In this document: piece after piece, positions 12,901 to 27,800 of the stretch
Position numbering within the stretch: the stretch's first letter is position 1
Layout: each line of letters starts with the position of its first letter
Source of the DNA: Hypomesus transpacificus
Taxonomy: Eukaryota; Chordata; Actinopteri; Osmeriformes; Osmeridae
Length of the DNA: 64,000 bases
Assembly (NCBI RefSeq): GCF_021917145.1
Contig: NC_061062.1
Coordinates: 824,186-888,185 of the forward strand
Reading direction: 5' to 3'
Made by a program: the position numbers and the translations under genes
Notes under the pieces: model-generated
What the model was told of the DNA's origin: nothing
The model's database searches: none
The model's input: only the letters and a program-made list of their open reading frames with translations

Positions 12901-15900
12901 AAGTTAATCAGTCTGACGTATGTGTGTGTGTGTGTGAGTCTCACCTTGTCTACGAAGCACCTGGCCACAGCCACAGGGTCGTTCTCACACATGTCCAGAT
13001 ACTGTAGCAGCTCACTGGAGACACAGAACACAGGTTAGAACGAGGTGAACTAGAATAGCACAGGATGCTGGAGGAGGGGGGGGGGGGGTCACCATGGTGA
13101 CCTAGATCAGCACAGGATGCTGGAGGAGGGGGGGGGGGGGGGGGTCACCATGGTGACCTAGAACAGCACAGGATGCTGGAGGGTGAACTAGAACAGGGAA
13201 TGACAGCAAACTCCAGCATTCTCAGACCAACACAGTCCTCCATGTTCCACTCCATCCAGGGTGGAGGGCCATTCACAAATGTGGGGTGGACATCTTTTTT
13301 GACACGTGAAACCTAATCAGCTTAATAAAAAGTGAGTGGGACATGTCTGGTGGATGGGACACAGCTTGAAGCCTCTTGAGGTTTGAAAACAGAACGAGAT
13401 CATCTGAGGTTAGGATCAAGCCAGCACAGGTTTCACCCCTGTAGATTCAGGCCAGGTCACTCAGCTGCAGAACCCTCCGGAAGCACGTGTGTAACATTCC
13501 TGGGCTGACTGCATGTAAGCAACAGCTTTACATAACAACACAGCCCAGAGCTCGCTGCTCATGACGCACAGCAGACTGAATGTTGCACAGCTGCTGTGTG
13601 GGAGACCAGCGTGGAGACGAGCGTGGAGACGGTGCTTCTGTCTGGGCTGAATGAGAGCTGTCTCTGTCTGGGTGAGAGCTGTCTCTGTCTGGGCTGAGTG
13701 AGAGCTGTCTCTGTCTGGGCTGAGTGAGAGCTCTCTCTGTCTGGGCTGAGTGAGAGCTGTCTCTGTCTGGGCTGAGTGAGAGCTGTCTCTGTCTGGGCTG
13801 AGTGAGAGCTGTCTCTGTCTGGGCTGAGTGAGAGCTGTCTCTGTCTGGGCTGAGTGAGAGCTGTCTCTGTCTGGGCTGAGTGAGAGCCGTCTCTGTCTGG
13901 GCTGAGTGAGAGCCGTCTCTGTCTGGGCTGAGTGAGAGCCGTCTCTGTCTGGGCTGAGTGAGAGCCGTCTCTGTCTGGGCTGAGTGAGAGCTGTCTCTGT
14001 CTGGGCTGAGTGAGAGCTGTCTCTGTCTGGGCTGGGTGAGAGCTGTCTCTGTCTGGGCTGAGTGAGAGCTGTCTCTGTCTGGGCTGAGTGAGAGCTGTCT
14101 CTGTCAGGCTGAGTGAGAGCTGTCTCTGTCAGGCTGAGTGAGAGCTGTCTCTGTCTGGGCTGAGTGAGAGCTCTCTCTGTCTGGGCTGAGTGAGAGCTGT
14201 CTCTGTCTGGGCTGAGTGAGAGCCGTCTCTGTCTGGGCTGAGTGAGAGCCGTCTCTGTCTGGGCTGAGTGAGAGCTGTCTCTGTCTGGGCTGAGTGAGAG
14301 CTGTCTCTGTCTGGGCTGGGTGAGAGCTGTCTCTGTCTGGGCTGAGTGAGAGCTGTCTCTGTCTGGGCTGAGTGAGAGCTGTCTCTGTCAGGCTGAGTGA
14401 GAGCTGTCTCTGTCAGGCTGAGTGAGAGCTGTCTCTCTCCAGCACCAGCCGTTCCAGAGAAATCCGTCTCTTGTCTCCTGAGAACCTGCTTCTGTTTCTG
14501 CTCTGGTGCTCCCGTCTCCAATCACCCAGGGGGGAGAGAATCAGCACGCATTCCTCTTACCAGCGCTTTAGGAGCACACTTGTTTTCTCGCGCATCAGTA
14601 ATTTGGTTCCCCCTGGGCACTTCCTGCTAATTGGCAGGACTGAAGCATTTGAGAAGGTGACGCGTGTCGCCCTGTCACGCTTCCCAAGCCTGCTGTTCTC
14701 CTTCAGACTCAACAGGCCTCTTCAAGACACTGGGCACTCCAGTTGCTGTGCTGCTTCATGCCATGCCTGGTATGAATGGGGCTGTGACAAATCACATTTC
14801 TGAAAGGCTCTACCGCAATTAGAATGGTATAGTCAAAATTCATATGCTAGGCCAAATTCATACCGGTATATTTATAAGGATGAGAGTTAGTCTGAGAGAA
14901 ACCAGATCATGATGAGATGGCAGGGTGCAGGGTGAACACAGTCAGACTTTAATCTGATTAAATCTGTCTATGCACCCAATCTGGCCTGTTATTTTGAGCC
15001 AGTCTGCATGTTCGACTTTCTCCTCTCAGCTAAATCTGTTTGGAGGTCAACCCCTCACTGCACCTTGCCTGGTACCTTTCACTTCATCACACATTGTGTC
15101 AACCCAGACATGCTACAGGGTGTTCTCCCAAGAGGGGGAACATGCCATGTCCACTGTGGCTTGTATTCATCCTTCATTCAACAAGCATTAAGATAAACAC
15201 CAGCAGTAGAAGCTTGGTTCTAGCTGGTCTTCGATGTCCTTCTCATTATGAGATGAATCACTCTGGTGTTAGAAGAGCACAGTGTTAAACGACGTGTTAA
15301 AGGATGTGTAAAGCGAAGGCTCACCTGTTAAACTCATAGATATCCTGGATGTTTCCAAACAGGGCGCACACCTGCTCTGGTCGGATGGGCAGAGTGCCAA
15401 CATCGATGATGTGAGCGAGGTAGTCCTGAGAAAACAACAACTTTAATTACACACCATACACTCAGTATACCTAGTAAATACAGGCTGTGCCTCATCTCTT
15501 GCCACCAAAACACCTTGTGCACAATTTGTACGTTGCTTTGGATAAAGGCATCTTCTAAATTGATAACATTTTTATTTGTCAAATGTATTGTGAAAGTGAA
15601 CCTGCTTTCTGTTAGGTTGTCTGTCTCAGGTGCACTTTCCCTTCTTATCAGGCAGGGGGCACTCTTAACCAGACTGAGACACCTCTGCTTCCAGAGTGTG
15701 GTTATACTCTGTTCAGTGTAACATCATTTCAATGTATTGCTTCTTGTTTCCAATCTCTCATGGTAAAAGGACCATACATGTCGATGAGCTGCTCGTTAGA
15801 ACTCCAGACTAAACTTCAGGTCATAGCTTCAAATATCTCTCCAACTCCAGCCCACCCAGTCATGTCCGATCCAGCAGTCTGGAGAGAGTGTATCCCTGCT

Positions 15901-18812
15901 ACAGCAGGGCAGGCTGACCTGGCAGCGGTTCAGTTCAGCTGGTCCATCAGATCACACACTGTTCCCATCCTCTGACCCATCTCCCTGGGGCACGCGGACC
16001 CCCCCTGGGGGCTACCTGGGGCAGGCGGACCACGGACCATGAGGACTGGAATTAAATCCACCAGCCTCATTTGGCATACTTCACTCCTTTGACCAAAGTA
16101 CTCTTATCTTAAAACACAAAAACAAATATGGACTGGAACAACACAGACATAATTTGTCTGCCTAGCTAGACACGTAATCTACATGCAAACCTAGATTAGC
16201 TTTAAACTGTGAGTACTCCCCCCCTTTCCCACACACCCTCCCACACACACACACCCTCCTACACACACACACCCTCCTACACACACACACCCTCCTACAC
16301 CCCCTCCCCCAGCTAGCAGTGCAAACCTAGTCATAGAGTCATCACTTCACATAACACACCAAACTAAAGCCTATACTGGTGGGAGCATTCCTGAGCAATG
16401 ACAGCAGTGCTGACTGCTTCAGTAGAGTATCACAGTGCACTGCTATCCCAGCCCTCAATGGAGCCATCAGCATGGCTCAGCTGAGACACACTCACAGAAA
16501 CACACACCTACTGTACTTTCACAGAAACACACATTCACAGAAACACATCTGGTCAGAGTCACAGGCTCCAGGTTGTGGGTGGTAAAAACCTCAATGATAG
16601 GGGACTGTTTAACAAGCCTGCTGTGAGAGGCATTTACAGAGCCGCTAGTTAAAAGATGCTGTTAGCAGCATCGTGTTCTGCCCTGCTGGCGTCAACGCTT
16701 CGAACAGTCCTCATTTCCCCACACTCACACTTGGGGTTTGGACACTTGCTGTTTGGGAACAGCTGTTTTGCCGAAAATCAACACAGAGAATCTGGGTCAG
16801 GGTATTCACAGAGTATCACAATATGTAGTAGACCATAGAGTGAGGACAGGGCAGGGAAGGGGGTGAGGCACCGACACCAACAGCTACAAGGCGTGTGAGC
16901 GTGTGTAAATATCAGACATCTGTAAATATCGGTTGGCTAGAGGTCAATATCAACGGGTACCAGTCAAATCTCACTTCCCTGTGAAAGTATGTCATGATCT
17001 TGAACCTAACGAGGAGTGATGCCAGTCTGAAACTGTGAGAATAACAGATGTGTAACTGTCTTCCAAAAAACCTTCTGAAACCCGGGGGTGAATTTTTCTT
17101 CTCTTTATGGAAAAATATCATTCCAGTCAGTGCTGGAAGTGTTAGTGTTGGCTGTGCTGAAGCCCAGGGACTGGGCATGCTCGTTCAGGGTGCAGACCAG
17201 GACCAGAGCCAGGGCTAGGGCCTGAGCCAGGCCAGGCCAGGCCAGGCCAGGCCAGGCCGATGAAGAGTTGGAAGGCCAGAGGGAGTGTGGGAGATTCAGT
17301 CAGGGCTGCGAGTGAGGCCAGCGCTTTCCTTCAGCTCGTCCCAGACACTAGAACAGTCATGGAGAGACTGGGTGAGGAGAGGAGCTAGCTAGGGCACAGC
17401 CCCTGACCCTGCTTGTGTGTCTCACACACCGCTTCCTGCCGAGGCATCGGGCAGCACAGTGGGGGGATCAGTCCTGTCCTCTTTCAGAAGTAGAAGATGC
17501 TAAAGTTCTTCTAGACCTTATAGAATTTAGAAGCCAATAAATAGACAGGCTGATGTTGTGAATGTGGTACTTTGTGTGCAGGTCTGCAGATGTCCAGTAC
17601 AGGTGAGGAAAGCCTGGCACAGCAAATATCCAAAACATACAGAGATGACATGTAGGCCAGGGTTCTCCAATCCTGCAGGCAGCTCTCCAGGAACAGGGAT
17701 GGAGACCCCTGACATGGACTATGTAGAATAAGACAAGCATCACATAAGGTATTATACAACCAAGGACATCTCTCAAAGGCCAGAGACCAGCAGTCAGGGA
17801 GAAAGTAAAAAAATATAAATAAAAACTTTTAGCCAAGTCTGTCAGCAAACAGGAAATCAAAGACGATCCTGGTAAAGCAATCAGCTCTGGTCCACATTTT
17901 ATGTACCAGACACATTAGTGGCCACAAACAGTTGTCTGGAAGACACAGACCCATGAAAGAGTCTTATAGGTCCGTTCCTTCACCTCTCATTAGCGGCCAG
18001 CTACAGTGAACACACAGTCCCCCACAGGCATGAAGTCACCACGACAAACGTGTCCAAGTGAAACAGCTCATTAGAACACCGAGTCAAAAGGCTGGTTGTT
18101 GGTGGAGGACTTGGCCAGTGTTGAGAGACTTGCCTTAATAAAGTAGTACAGTGAAAGAGAAGGTCAGTCTGGTTTATTAATGAGCTGCCGTTACCGTGAC
18201 GCCGTTACCGTGACGCCGTTACCGTGACGCCGTTACCGTAACGCCGTTACCGTGACGCCGTTACCGTGAACTCACCTCCACGATGCTGCGCAGGTCCCGG
18301 ACATACGTGCGCTCGGTCTCGATGATCTCCATGACGACGCGGTCCACGTAGGTGAGCTTGGTGTTGGGTGCCATGGTTTCCTTGACTGAGGGTGAGGGCG
18401 GAGTCTGGGGTGCGGCGGCCTTCCTATTGGCCACCTTGTTGTTTGTCTGGGTCCTGGTTGGACAGCGGTCCTGCCACTCTGCCCTGGGGCTGGTAGGCTC
18501 CCTGGCCCCCTCTGGTGGGCTCAGCTCCAGATTGACGTCCTGGCTGGCCGGGGGCAGGAGAGAGGAGGACAGCAGGGGGCCGGTGCTGTCGTACAGGCCG
18601 TGGCTGTCCCTGGATGAGCAGGACGACAGTGTGGACACCAGGCTCACTGGACGCTCGGCCTGGCCCTCTGACAGCTCCGAACACAGCCGGCTGTAGGACC
18701 CTGAGAAGGCCCTCGACTCCTGCTCATGGTCCCTGAGAGGGAGGGGCGGGCATGGCTGAGGTGATTCTGGTGGAGGAAAGACAGAGACAGAGACAGAGAC
18801 AGAGACAGAGAC

Positions 18813-18854
<42 letters not shown>

Positions 18855-21800
18855 ATGGGCGGGAAATGGGGCAGAGGTGGAGGAAGAGAGAGAGAAGGAA
18901 AGGGGAAAGTTTGTTATTTTACACACAAAGGGGTCTGGGCAGAGATGCTGGACTCTTAAGAACTTCCTGCACCCCAAAGTCTAACTCACTAATATTTGAA
19001 CAACACATCATACTGTATGTGCAGATAAGTGTTGATATATCTTGATACAGCTTCACTGCTCTGAATCCTGTGTTCCGTTTGGAGGGTTCGACACAGAGCT
19101 ACGCCTGCTAGCCCAGGAGTGCTTTCCTGTAAAGTGGCCTTTCTCAAATTTTTACTGACATGGCCTCATTACCGCACTCTACATTCTCTGGAAAACCCAG
19201 CCATTTCCTCCAGCTCCTCTCACCAGTGCAGAGCAGACCTTGGAAAAACAGAGGAGGGGAAACTGGCTGGTAGAAGTTTAGGGAAGGGGACCTGAGTTCT
19301 GTTTATACATCTTTGTATTGAGCTTGGTTTCAAATCCAGAGAAAGGGGATACATGTTCAATGTGGTAGCTGTGCTACTGGAACCGTTAACAGCCACAGTC
19401 TTTACTTGCAGGGCAGAAAATAAACACTTCCCACATCAGAAACACTTCACACATCAGAAACAATGCACATATCACAGAGATTGCCGTCATTGCGTTTCAA
19501 ACCAACAAACAAAAATTGAGGCAAAGAACAAGAGTTCCTGACAGATACTTTGATTCACTGACTGCTTCCAGCTCTACTGGAAGGATCTGTACGAATGAAG
19601 GGCAGTGGAATAGCACACAGGGAATAGATGAGGCCCAAAGCCATGCTCCAGAGTGTGTCTGAATCAGAGGAGCTCAGCACAGAAGCTTCAGCCGCTCCCA
19701 CGCCCTGGGCAGGTCAGCAGGGAGAGTGGTGAGACCAGCCACAGCAGGAACATCCTCTGAAGCTGTGCTGGATACAACAGGGCAGGATTGTAGTACAGGG
19801 TGGTTACACTCACCAGAGCACTCTGAATTTCACATCTGCTGTCAGACTGAAGTCCCTCCCTTCATTTTCTTCGTTCCATTTGAGTTTGGAGTACAGAACT
19901 GCAGGCCAAGACAGCCTATATCCATCTTTCCATCTCCCCCCTCTGTCTCCCTCTCTCCCTTCCTCTCCATCTACCCTCCCTCTCTCCCTTCCTCTATCTC
20001 CCTCTTACTCTCCCTTCCTCTCCCTCCTTTCCTCTCCCTCTCTCCCTTCCTCTCCATCTCTCCACCCCCCCCTCTCCCTCTCTCCCTTCCTCTCCCTCCT
20101 TTCCTCTCCCTCTCCCTCCCTTCCTCTCCCTCCCTCCCTGACGTCAGTGCCCAGTCAGCCAGAAAGGAAGAGGAGGAGGATCTGTTCTGAAAGAGAGTCA
20201 GGACCGTCCAAACAAACAGCTCAGCTCTCAGCCCAGGCTGGGGCGTCTGGGATAGAGGAAGGGAACCACTGGGACTTTAAAGTTCTGCATCCTCAACGCC
20301 AAGTAAAAAGATACCAAGTAACTAGCGTATGAGATGTTTGTATTACATCTGAGAAAACATTCCAATGTGCATGCATCATACAGTTCAAAGTTCAAGCACA
20401 AACAGCATCAGTCCTTGTGTGTTATCCACCCTCTGGCCAGCGGTGCCAAGAGTTCACCGCTGATCCTGTACATGGTACCAGTCCATCAGACGGATGTTTA
20501 CAACTTCCAAAGATGGTGGACGGGAGTTTGATCTGGTTCCTGGTCTTAGTCATGGCTCCACAGTGTTTACTGCAGCCTAGCAGCCCTCCTTACTAAGCTG
20601 TTACACGCAGCCCACTAGATCATAGCAGTACAGTTCACCCCCACTCTGGAATAAACACCTCTGTACCTCCTAGTCTACCAGAATCATCTATTCTGAAAGC
20701 AAAACCCAGATATTGGTGAAACATAAATAATCCTAAAGATTTGGCAGAGACATATGAGCACAGACCGCGATGTCGAGGTGGTGCCTCATTAGATATCAAT
20801 ATGAACTTGTTCCCTCAGATACACAGTTCCCCAGGGACATCCTTTCATAGACCAGGACCACAGCAGCGGGCTGGCGCAGTACACAGGTGCTCTGGGACCT
20901 GTTATCCACATTCCACACAAACCATAATGGTACTCTGACACCAGTATTTCGAAGAACCAGTTGAAGCAGAACCAACAAATAGCTAAAAATAAATCAAAGT
21001 TCCTACGGTGAGATTGTTTCCATTCTGTACATGTCAAAGCATAAACTGAGATCTTGCAGATTGAAAGCTGCAGTTCTAAAGACGGTCTTTAAGGCAGGAG
21101 ATGTGTGAAATGCCCAGCATGCCGTAAACATCACAGGAGACGGAGAGATACCGACAAGGAAACAGCTGATGTATACTTGAGGGAGCATCGTCACCATCAC
21201 CCAGACCTCTGCATGAAGACAGACATGTTCAGGGGACTGAAGGCCGGATTCTGGAGTCATGTACGTACATGACCATATTTAACATGGAACAGAATGTTCA
21301 CACAAGGGATCAGTGTGAAGGTGACTTTATAAACACTAAGAAGGAGATATTTGCAAGTGACTTTGCATGTGTTTGCATTTTATTATAGCTCCATCAGTGA
21401 CAAAGTGCTGGTTTAACGAGTATAAGATAATAATACGCTTTACAGTATGTACAATAGTTCAATAAAATGGTTATTCCTGAATCCAAAAGTATAGTGTTGA
21501 CAATCATCTATTCAAACACTCACATATAAAGGCTGCATTGTTTCAGGCCTGTTGAATGTTAATGTAACATTGTTACGATCATTAACGTAGAAAGCTGTAA
21601 TCATTATCTAAGTCAAGGCTGCAAAGATAAAGTACAACATAGTATAGTATTTACCCTTTACTTCATCTCCAGCAGATCCCAGTTAACATGTGAACAGAAC
21701 CTCCCTGTTTCAGATCTCTGCAGCTTGTTGAACTTCCCTGTTTCAGAGCTCTGCGTGCTTATTGACTCAGTTTGACATGTCTCAGGTAGACACTCATGGG

Positions 21801-24800
21801 ATTACATCTGAACAACTGCTTGAGTTTGAACAGATTAAAGTTGAGTTTATTAATGAAGTTGTTCTGGGGGGAAATAGTTGGAATTCCAGCCGTATTCACC
21901 CTAACCCCTTAATTGTAATTCTCAGAATTCCTGTCTGCTGCCCGTAAAAGTGAGGCTAACATTTACAGACAACTACAACTACATGTACATTTCACAATGA
22001 GTCTTTTTCATGTGTCCCTTCAGGGTAATCTTTAGCAGAGACAGACTCAGGAACAGAATTATTTAGTGTGAGGCTAAGGTGAGGCAGAGAGGGAAGGTGA
22101 GTCACCAGACAGTCTAGAACATGCGTGAGGTCTACAGACGTTTCACTCTCAACCTGGTCTGATCAGATGATGACAGCTCAGACAACTATCCTGACAGTGA
22201 TGACCTCACTGTTGATGTCAGTGCTGTGCCAAAGCAGAAATCTCTGAGGCAGAGACAGACTTGTTCCAACACCTGTGTGTTCCTCCTAACAGTGAATAGG
22301 TTCTCTCACATCAGGCTCCACATGCCAACCAGCGTTTGTGTGGCGCTCGTAAAGCAGTCATTGTTTTTTACATGACAGCATTGCATTCGTGAGTCAACAT
22401 TACTGGTTTTAAGGCCGCACCTAGGCTGTCACCTACCTTGATAATATTACAACGGGATTTCACCACTTCCCGTTAGGAATATTAATCATTTTTAACCAAC
22501 AAACCATAAGCCCCAACATGCAGTTACCCGGTGAGTTGCCACACAGTGAACTGTGTCATGTTCTGAGTTGGGTCAGTTCATGCAAACTAACCAACTCTGC
22601 CTTAGAAGCAGCAGACATGCAAACACTGTACCGGACGGAGGCTTGTTTTAGTCCTCTGGCTGTGTTTGCTGACCAACAGAAATACTGCTATAACCCCCGG
22701 TCACAGCAGGTCTTTAGCATACAGAACATTCTGAAAATATCATGTGAGGTACTAACTTGGATAATGATAACGTTACTTCAAAGATTATAGTCTGTGACTG
22801 AATGATAATAATGCTCAAACACAAACATGGCTCAAACAGAAAAGACTAACAGCTCTATTTAAAGGCTTTGACGACAGCTCAAGTCAAAGGTTAAAACATG
22901 TCTCTAAATAAATGTTACAGAGATAATAAGCTGGTTTCATTTAAATTCCCGACATACCTGTTTAACAAAGGGTCACAGTCTTCATCTCCACAGAAGCTGA
23001 AAGACTAAGGTGAGAAAATTCCAGAGATGTTGTAGCAATGTAAGCGAGCCCTCACACATCCATCCCCTCCACACACCTTCCCTCTGGTTCCCTCAGCTCT
23101 GGAACCAACTGGGATGTGACGAGTGTGCACAAGGAGATTAAAGGGGCTGTCCGGAATTCTATGCTTGACACACCCCGATGATTTTCACAGACAAACACAC
23201 ACACATACGAACACACACACAAGCAGTGGTAAGTCCATGTGATCCACCACTGTGGATACAGGGAGGCTTGATCATGTGCAGAGTCTGGTCAGAATCCTTT
23301 TGTTCTGTCTGTGACCATACTGCGTGTGTGGTTTCTAAGGATTTTGTCTGTAACCAAATCAGAGGCCAGGACAGAGAAGGCCATGCAAATCCATCTTCCC
23401 CAAGCTGCTTCCTCAGGTAGTCTGCTTAGGAGACCTGAGGAACATCTCTTCTGGAGTCTGGCTTCAGAAGAGAGAGCCCTCAGTCCCTTCTGCCTTTCTC
23501 TGTAACATTCTGCTGTTCCTCTACTTCCTGGGTTAGTAGGCATTTGCATGCCACTGATATATATCCATTTGCATAAAAGTGTCATTTCCTGGATGGAAAT
23601 TAACCAGAATAGAGTCTATCATTGGGAGGGCATGATGGTGATCTGGTCGCGATCCAAATCAGGCCAGGCAGAGCCTGCAGTGTACTCAGTATTTACACAT
23701 GAAGCAGACCTTGGGCTCATGTTAAAACGTGTGATTTCAATAAAGACACTACTATATTTTGGTGTTTCTTCAACCTTTAATCTAATAGTTGTTTTGCTCT
23801 GAGACACTAACTGGTTTTCCTATACATGCAGTGTAGAAACAGTACAGTAGCATTTTTGGAAGAATCTACAACTGCTCCATAAATGCACTGTTCACCTGAC
23901 CACGGACCAATCCCAGAGAGCAGGACCTCCCTCTCGTCTCTGCATGCTTCTCCTTCCTGTGTGCTCACACACCGACAACCTCACAGAGTTCCTCCAGCCA
24001 GAAAGCTGGCAACAAGCTGGAAAATCCTTCCTTCTAATTGGCTGATTAGTACTTTTTGTGTCGCTGCTATTCCCATTCAGCAGGGGGGGGAGACTTCTAA
24101 CTGGATTGCAGAGCTTCTATTAATCTGTTAACTCATCCATTCAAAGCTGAGGGCTTGGCCTCACCCTGTTTCTCTTTCAGATAAAGCCTCAACAGCAACT
24201 TGCTCAACATCTCAATGTGGGTCTCAATGTGGGGCGACAGTACCTCTGTGCCCCGCCCCCTCCTCCTCCTCCTCCTCTCCCCTGGCCTCCCCCTCTCCTC
24301 CTCATCCTCCTCTCCCCTGGCCTCCCCCTCTCCTCCTCATCCTCCTCTCCCCTGGCCTCCCCCTCCTCCTCCTCCTCTCCCCTGGCCTCCCCCTCCTCTC
24401 CTCCTCCTCTCTCCTGGCCTCCCCCTCCTCCTCCTCCTCTCCCCTGGCCTCCCCCTCCTCTCTCCTGGCCTCCCCCTCCCCTCCTCCTCTCCCCTGGCCT
24501 CCCCCTCCTCCTCCTCCTCCTCTCCCCTGACCCTGGCCTCCCCCTCCCCTCCTCCTCCTCTCCCCTGGCCTCCCCCTCCTCCTCCTCCTCCTCCTCCTCT
24601 CCCCTGACTCTGGCCTCCCCCTCCTCCTCCTCCTCTCCCCTGGCCTCCCCTGCCCCTCCTCCTCCTCTCCCCTGGCCTCCCCCTCCCCTCCTCCTCCTCT
24701 CCCCTGGCCTCCCCCTCCCCTCCTCCTCCTCCTCTCTCCTGGCCTCCCCCTCCCCTCCTCCTCTCCCCTGGCCTCCCCCTCCTCCTCCTCCTCCTCTCCC

Positions 24801-27800
24801 CTGACCCTGGCCTCCCCCTCCCCTCTTCCTCCTCCTCTCCCCTGGCCTCCCCCTCCCCTCTTCCTCCTCCTCTCCCCTGGCCTCCCCCTCCCCTCCTCCT
24901 CCTCTCCCCTGGCCTCCCCCTCCCCTCCTCCTCCTCTCCCCTGGCCTCCCCCTCCCCCTCCTCCTCCTCTCCCCTGACCCTGGCCTCCCCCGCCCTGGCG
25001 GGGTCCCCCGCAGCACCACAGAGCCCCACATACAGGATGAGGAGATGGGGGGTGGTCTGGTGCTCAGCCCTTCGGGCAGGACTCCTCCCCACCTGGGCAG
25101 GCTGAATGGTGTCCCTCAGGGGGGCAGGAGGACCAGGCAGGAGGGGACCTCCCAGGACCAGGACCACATCTTCTTCACACAGCACCATCAGACACCAGGA
25201 CACGCTAACCCTCTACTGAGATATGGAACTGGCTGGCAATAGACGTTTGTCTGACTGTCTACCTTTTATGGGAAGGAATGGTTTTATTTACACATTTTTG
25301 CGACCTCTCAAGGACATTGGAAGCTGTGTTAATAATTAGCTTGTGGTTGGGTAAACTAACTTGAATGATGACAACGACAGCATTCAGAACCAGAACATGA
25401 GTTCCAGCATGTCAAGGTCACAGCTCTGTTTGAGAAGTTAGAGTAGGGGGTGGAATGTTGCTAAAAGTGAAACTATTTGTGGTCGACCGTTTCCTGAGTG
25501 ACCTACTGCAGAAGAGCTCCATTTGTTCATTATTCAGTCTCAGATTTCTAATGAGAACATTCTTCAAAGAAGTTTCAATTACAGAATCCCACTGCCATAA
25601 TTTTCCTCCATTTAAGCACAGACCTGAGAATATAGGATTACATTTTAAGTACGCTTCTATCGTTCAAGCCCTCTAATCTATAATTATACCAAACATCTTG
25701 AGAAGAGATTAAATCTTTCCAATTTAAACTAATTGGATCTCTGAATCTTCATTGTAACAGAATGAAAGCAGAACAATGGCAGCTCACATATGAAAAAGAC
25801 ACTAAACTACTCTAAAAGCCTCTGATTTAATCCTATAAACTTCCTCTGTATTCTCCCATGATGTTTGCAGCAGATCCTCCGATGCGGTTGACCTCAGCAC
25901 ACAGGCATGTATTGATCCACTCAGGAGAACTCCAAATCCGGCCATTCAGGAACCCCCTTTCTAACCCCAGCCTACCCCCATCTTGAAGAGCCCTTCAGAC
26001 AAGCTGTGGGTCCATTCAAACTCCCATTTCCTCAGGACAACACACGCCATCTGGCCCTGATGGAAGTCTAGAGGTGTGAGCCCATTGTAAACTTTACCAC
26101 CAGCCTGAAATGTCCACACAGGCAGTGGGCCCATTAACACCTCCCTGCAGAGTCCACAGAGGATCATGCTAATGCTAATGCTAGGCTAACGCCCCACCGG
26201 ACAGCTGTGTGGAGTGTGAAAAGGTGAGAGGGAGGGGGTTGGGGGGGACGGGGGGAGGACGGGGGGGTGGGGTTAGTGTTTGGGGGGGGGAGGGGAACAC
26301 TTCCCCCGAGACCGAGCAAAACATAGAGAAGTGGAGAAAAGTTGACACCTTACAACACAGGAAACCAGACGAGCCCCAGCCACACCTCCTCCTGCTGCAG
26401 GTTCAGCTGGGCAGCCCCAGCCACACCTCCTCCTGCTGCAGGTTCAGCTGGGCAGCCCCAGCCACACCTCCTCCTGCTGCAGGTTCAGCTGGGCAGCCCC
26501 AGCCACACCTCCTCCTGCTGCAGGTTCAGCTGGGCAGCCCCAGCCACACCTCCTCCTGCTGCAGGTTCAGCTGGGCAGCCCCAGCCACACCTCCTCCTGC
26601 TGCAGGTTCAGCTGGGCAGCCCCAGCCACACCTCCTCCTGCTGCAGGTTCAGCTGGGCAGCCCCAGCCACACCTCCTCCTGCTGCAGGTTCAGCTGGGCA
26701 CTTACTGTTGTCTGAAGCACTTTCACCAGATCTTCCAGAGCGAAGCCACAGAAAGTCTATAACTCATGTGTCTAATTCACTGGAAGAGCACCATTGAAGA
26801 CATGCCTTTGAAAGAGGTCATAAAATCATTCACATTTAAATCAATGTTTCTGTAGCCAGCTGGAAGCAGAACAGAACAATGCCAGTTAAAACAGTCAATG
26901 GAGAGCTGTATACATTCCTCAACAGTGGATGGCCTCAAACAGTTTATAAAGTGAAGATTTCTAGAAACATTCACGGAGAGGGAGGATTATCCCTGAATGA
27001 TGCCAGCACTTCAAAACATGACCAAGCAGTCTCCACCACACCTGAAGAAGCCTCAAATCCAGCAAAAAAAAGAGTGAAATCGTTTGGTGGTGGAAAGCTC
27101 TGTTCCTAAGCCCACTCAGAGACGAGCAGGCAGGCCCACTGGTGTGGAATAAGCTGGGTGAATGTGGAGGCCTCCGCTCCTCCATCCACCCCTTTAAAGG
27201 CTCTATGTTCTGCAGACACAGCTACATTCCAGCGCCCTGTACTAAGCAGGTTTCTGCTCTGTGGAGCTGCAGGGTAGATGAGACCGTGAGTGTCAGGTTT
27301 ACTGGTGCCTGGTCCGACCAGCACAGAAATAAACAAGAGAGGATGGTAGTCTGGGGGGGGGGGGGGGGGGGGGGTGGAGATATCCATGACCAGCTGCAGT
27401 GGGATTCTAGCAGGTCTTGACTGACTAGCGACAGTATTTTTTTGCTCGAAATCCCACTCGTGGGTACGTCGTTAATAACGACATCAATCCATCCCATCCT
27501 GTCCGGGAGCCAGAGGAGCTGTCCTTGTAGAGGTGAACACAGTAGCACCTCCTGCCACGCCAGGCTCCATGAGAACACCGTCACTGTTTAAAGCTACTCT
27601 TCAGGCTTTCCTTACAGATGAACGATCACCTTGTGAACCTTGACCCCTGTAAGTCTCAGTGAGGTCGTCACCAGACGAACGCACCTCACCCCGACATGGC
27701 CCGAGGGAGTCCTTTCAGCGAGCGCATTCCTGCTGTCTGTTCACCTCGACCAATCACCACCCCAGACACAGGCTTCCCAGCTGCCCCGGGACCTCAACAT

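Noticed and set aside
14129..14521. Minus frame with repeated [13 protein letters not shown]
   Set aside because: 26-base minisatellite in an intron of the DH region; period is not a multiple of three and no splice sites fit.
18732..18766. Alternative acceptor CTCTCAG at 18733 for the second coding plekhg3 exon
   Set aside because: Joining there from the 28.7 kb exon shifts the frame to a stop; the acceptor at 18767 keeps it.
24200..25203. Long Gly/Arg/Glu-rich and Pro/Ser-rich frames
   Set aside because: Compositional product of the polypyrimidine repeat in a plekhg3 intron; frames exist on both strands.
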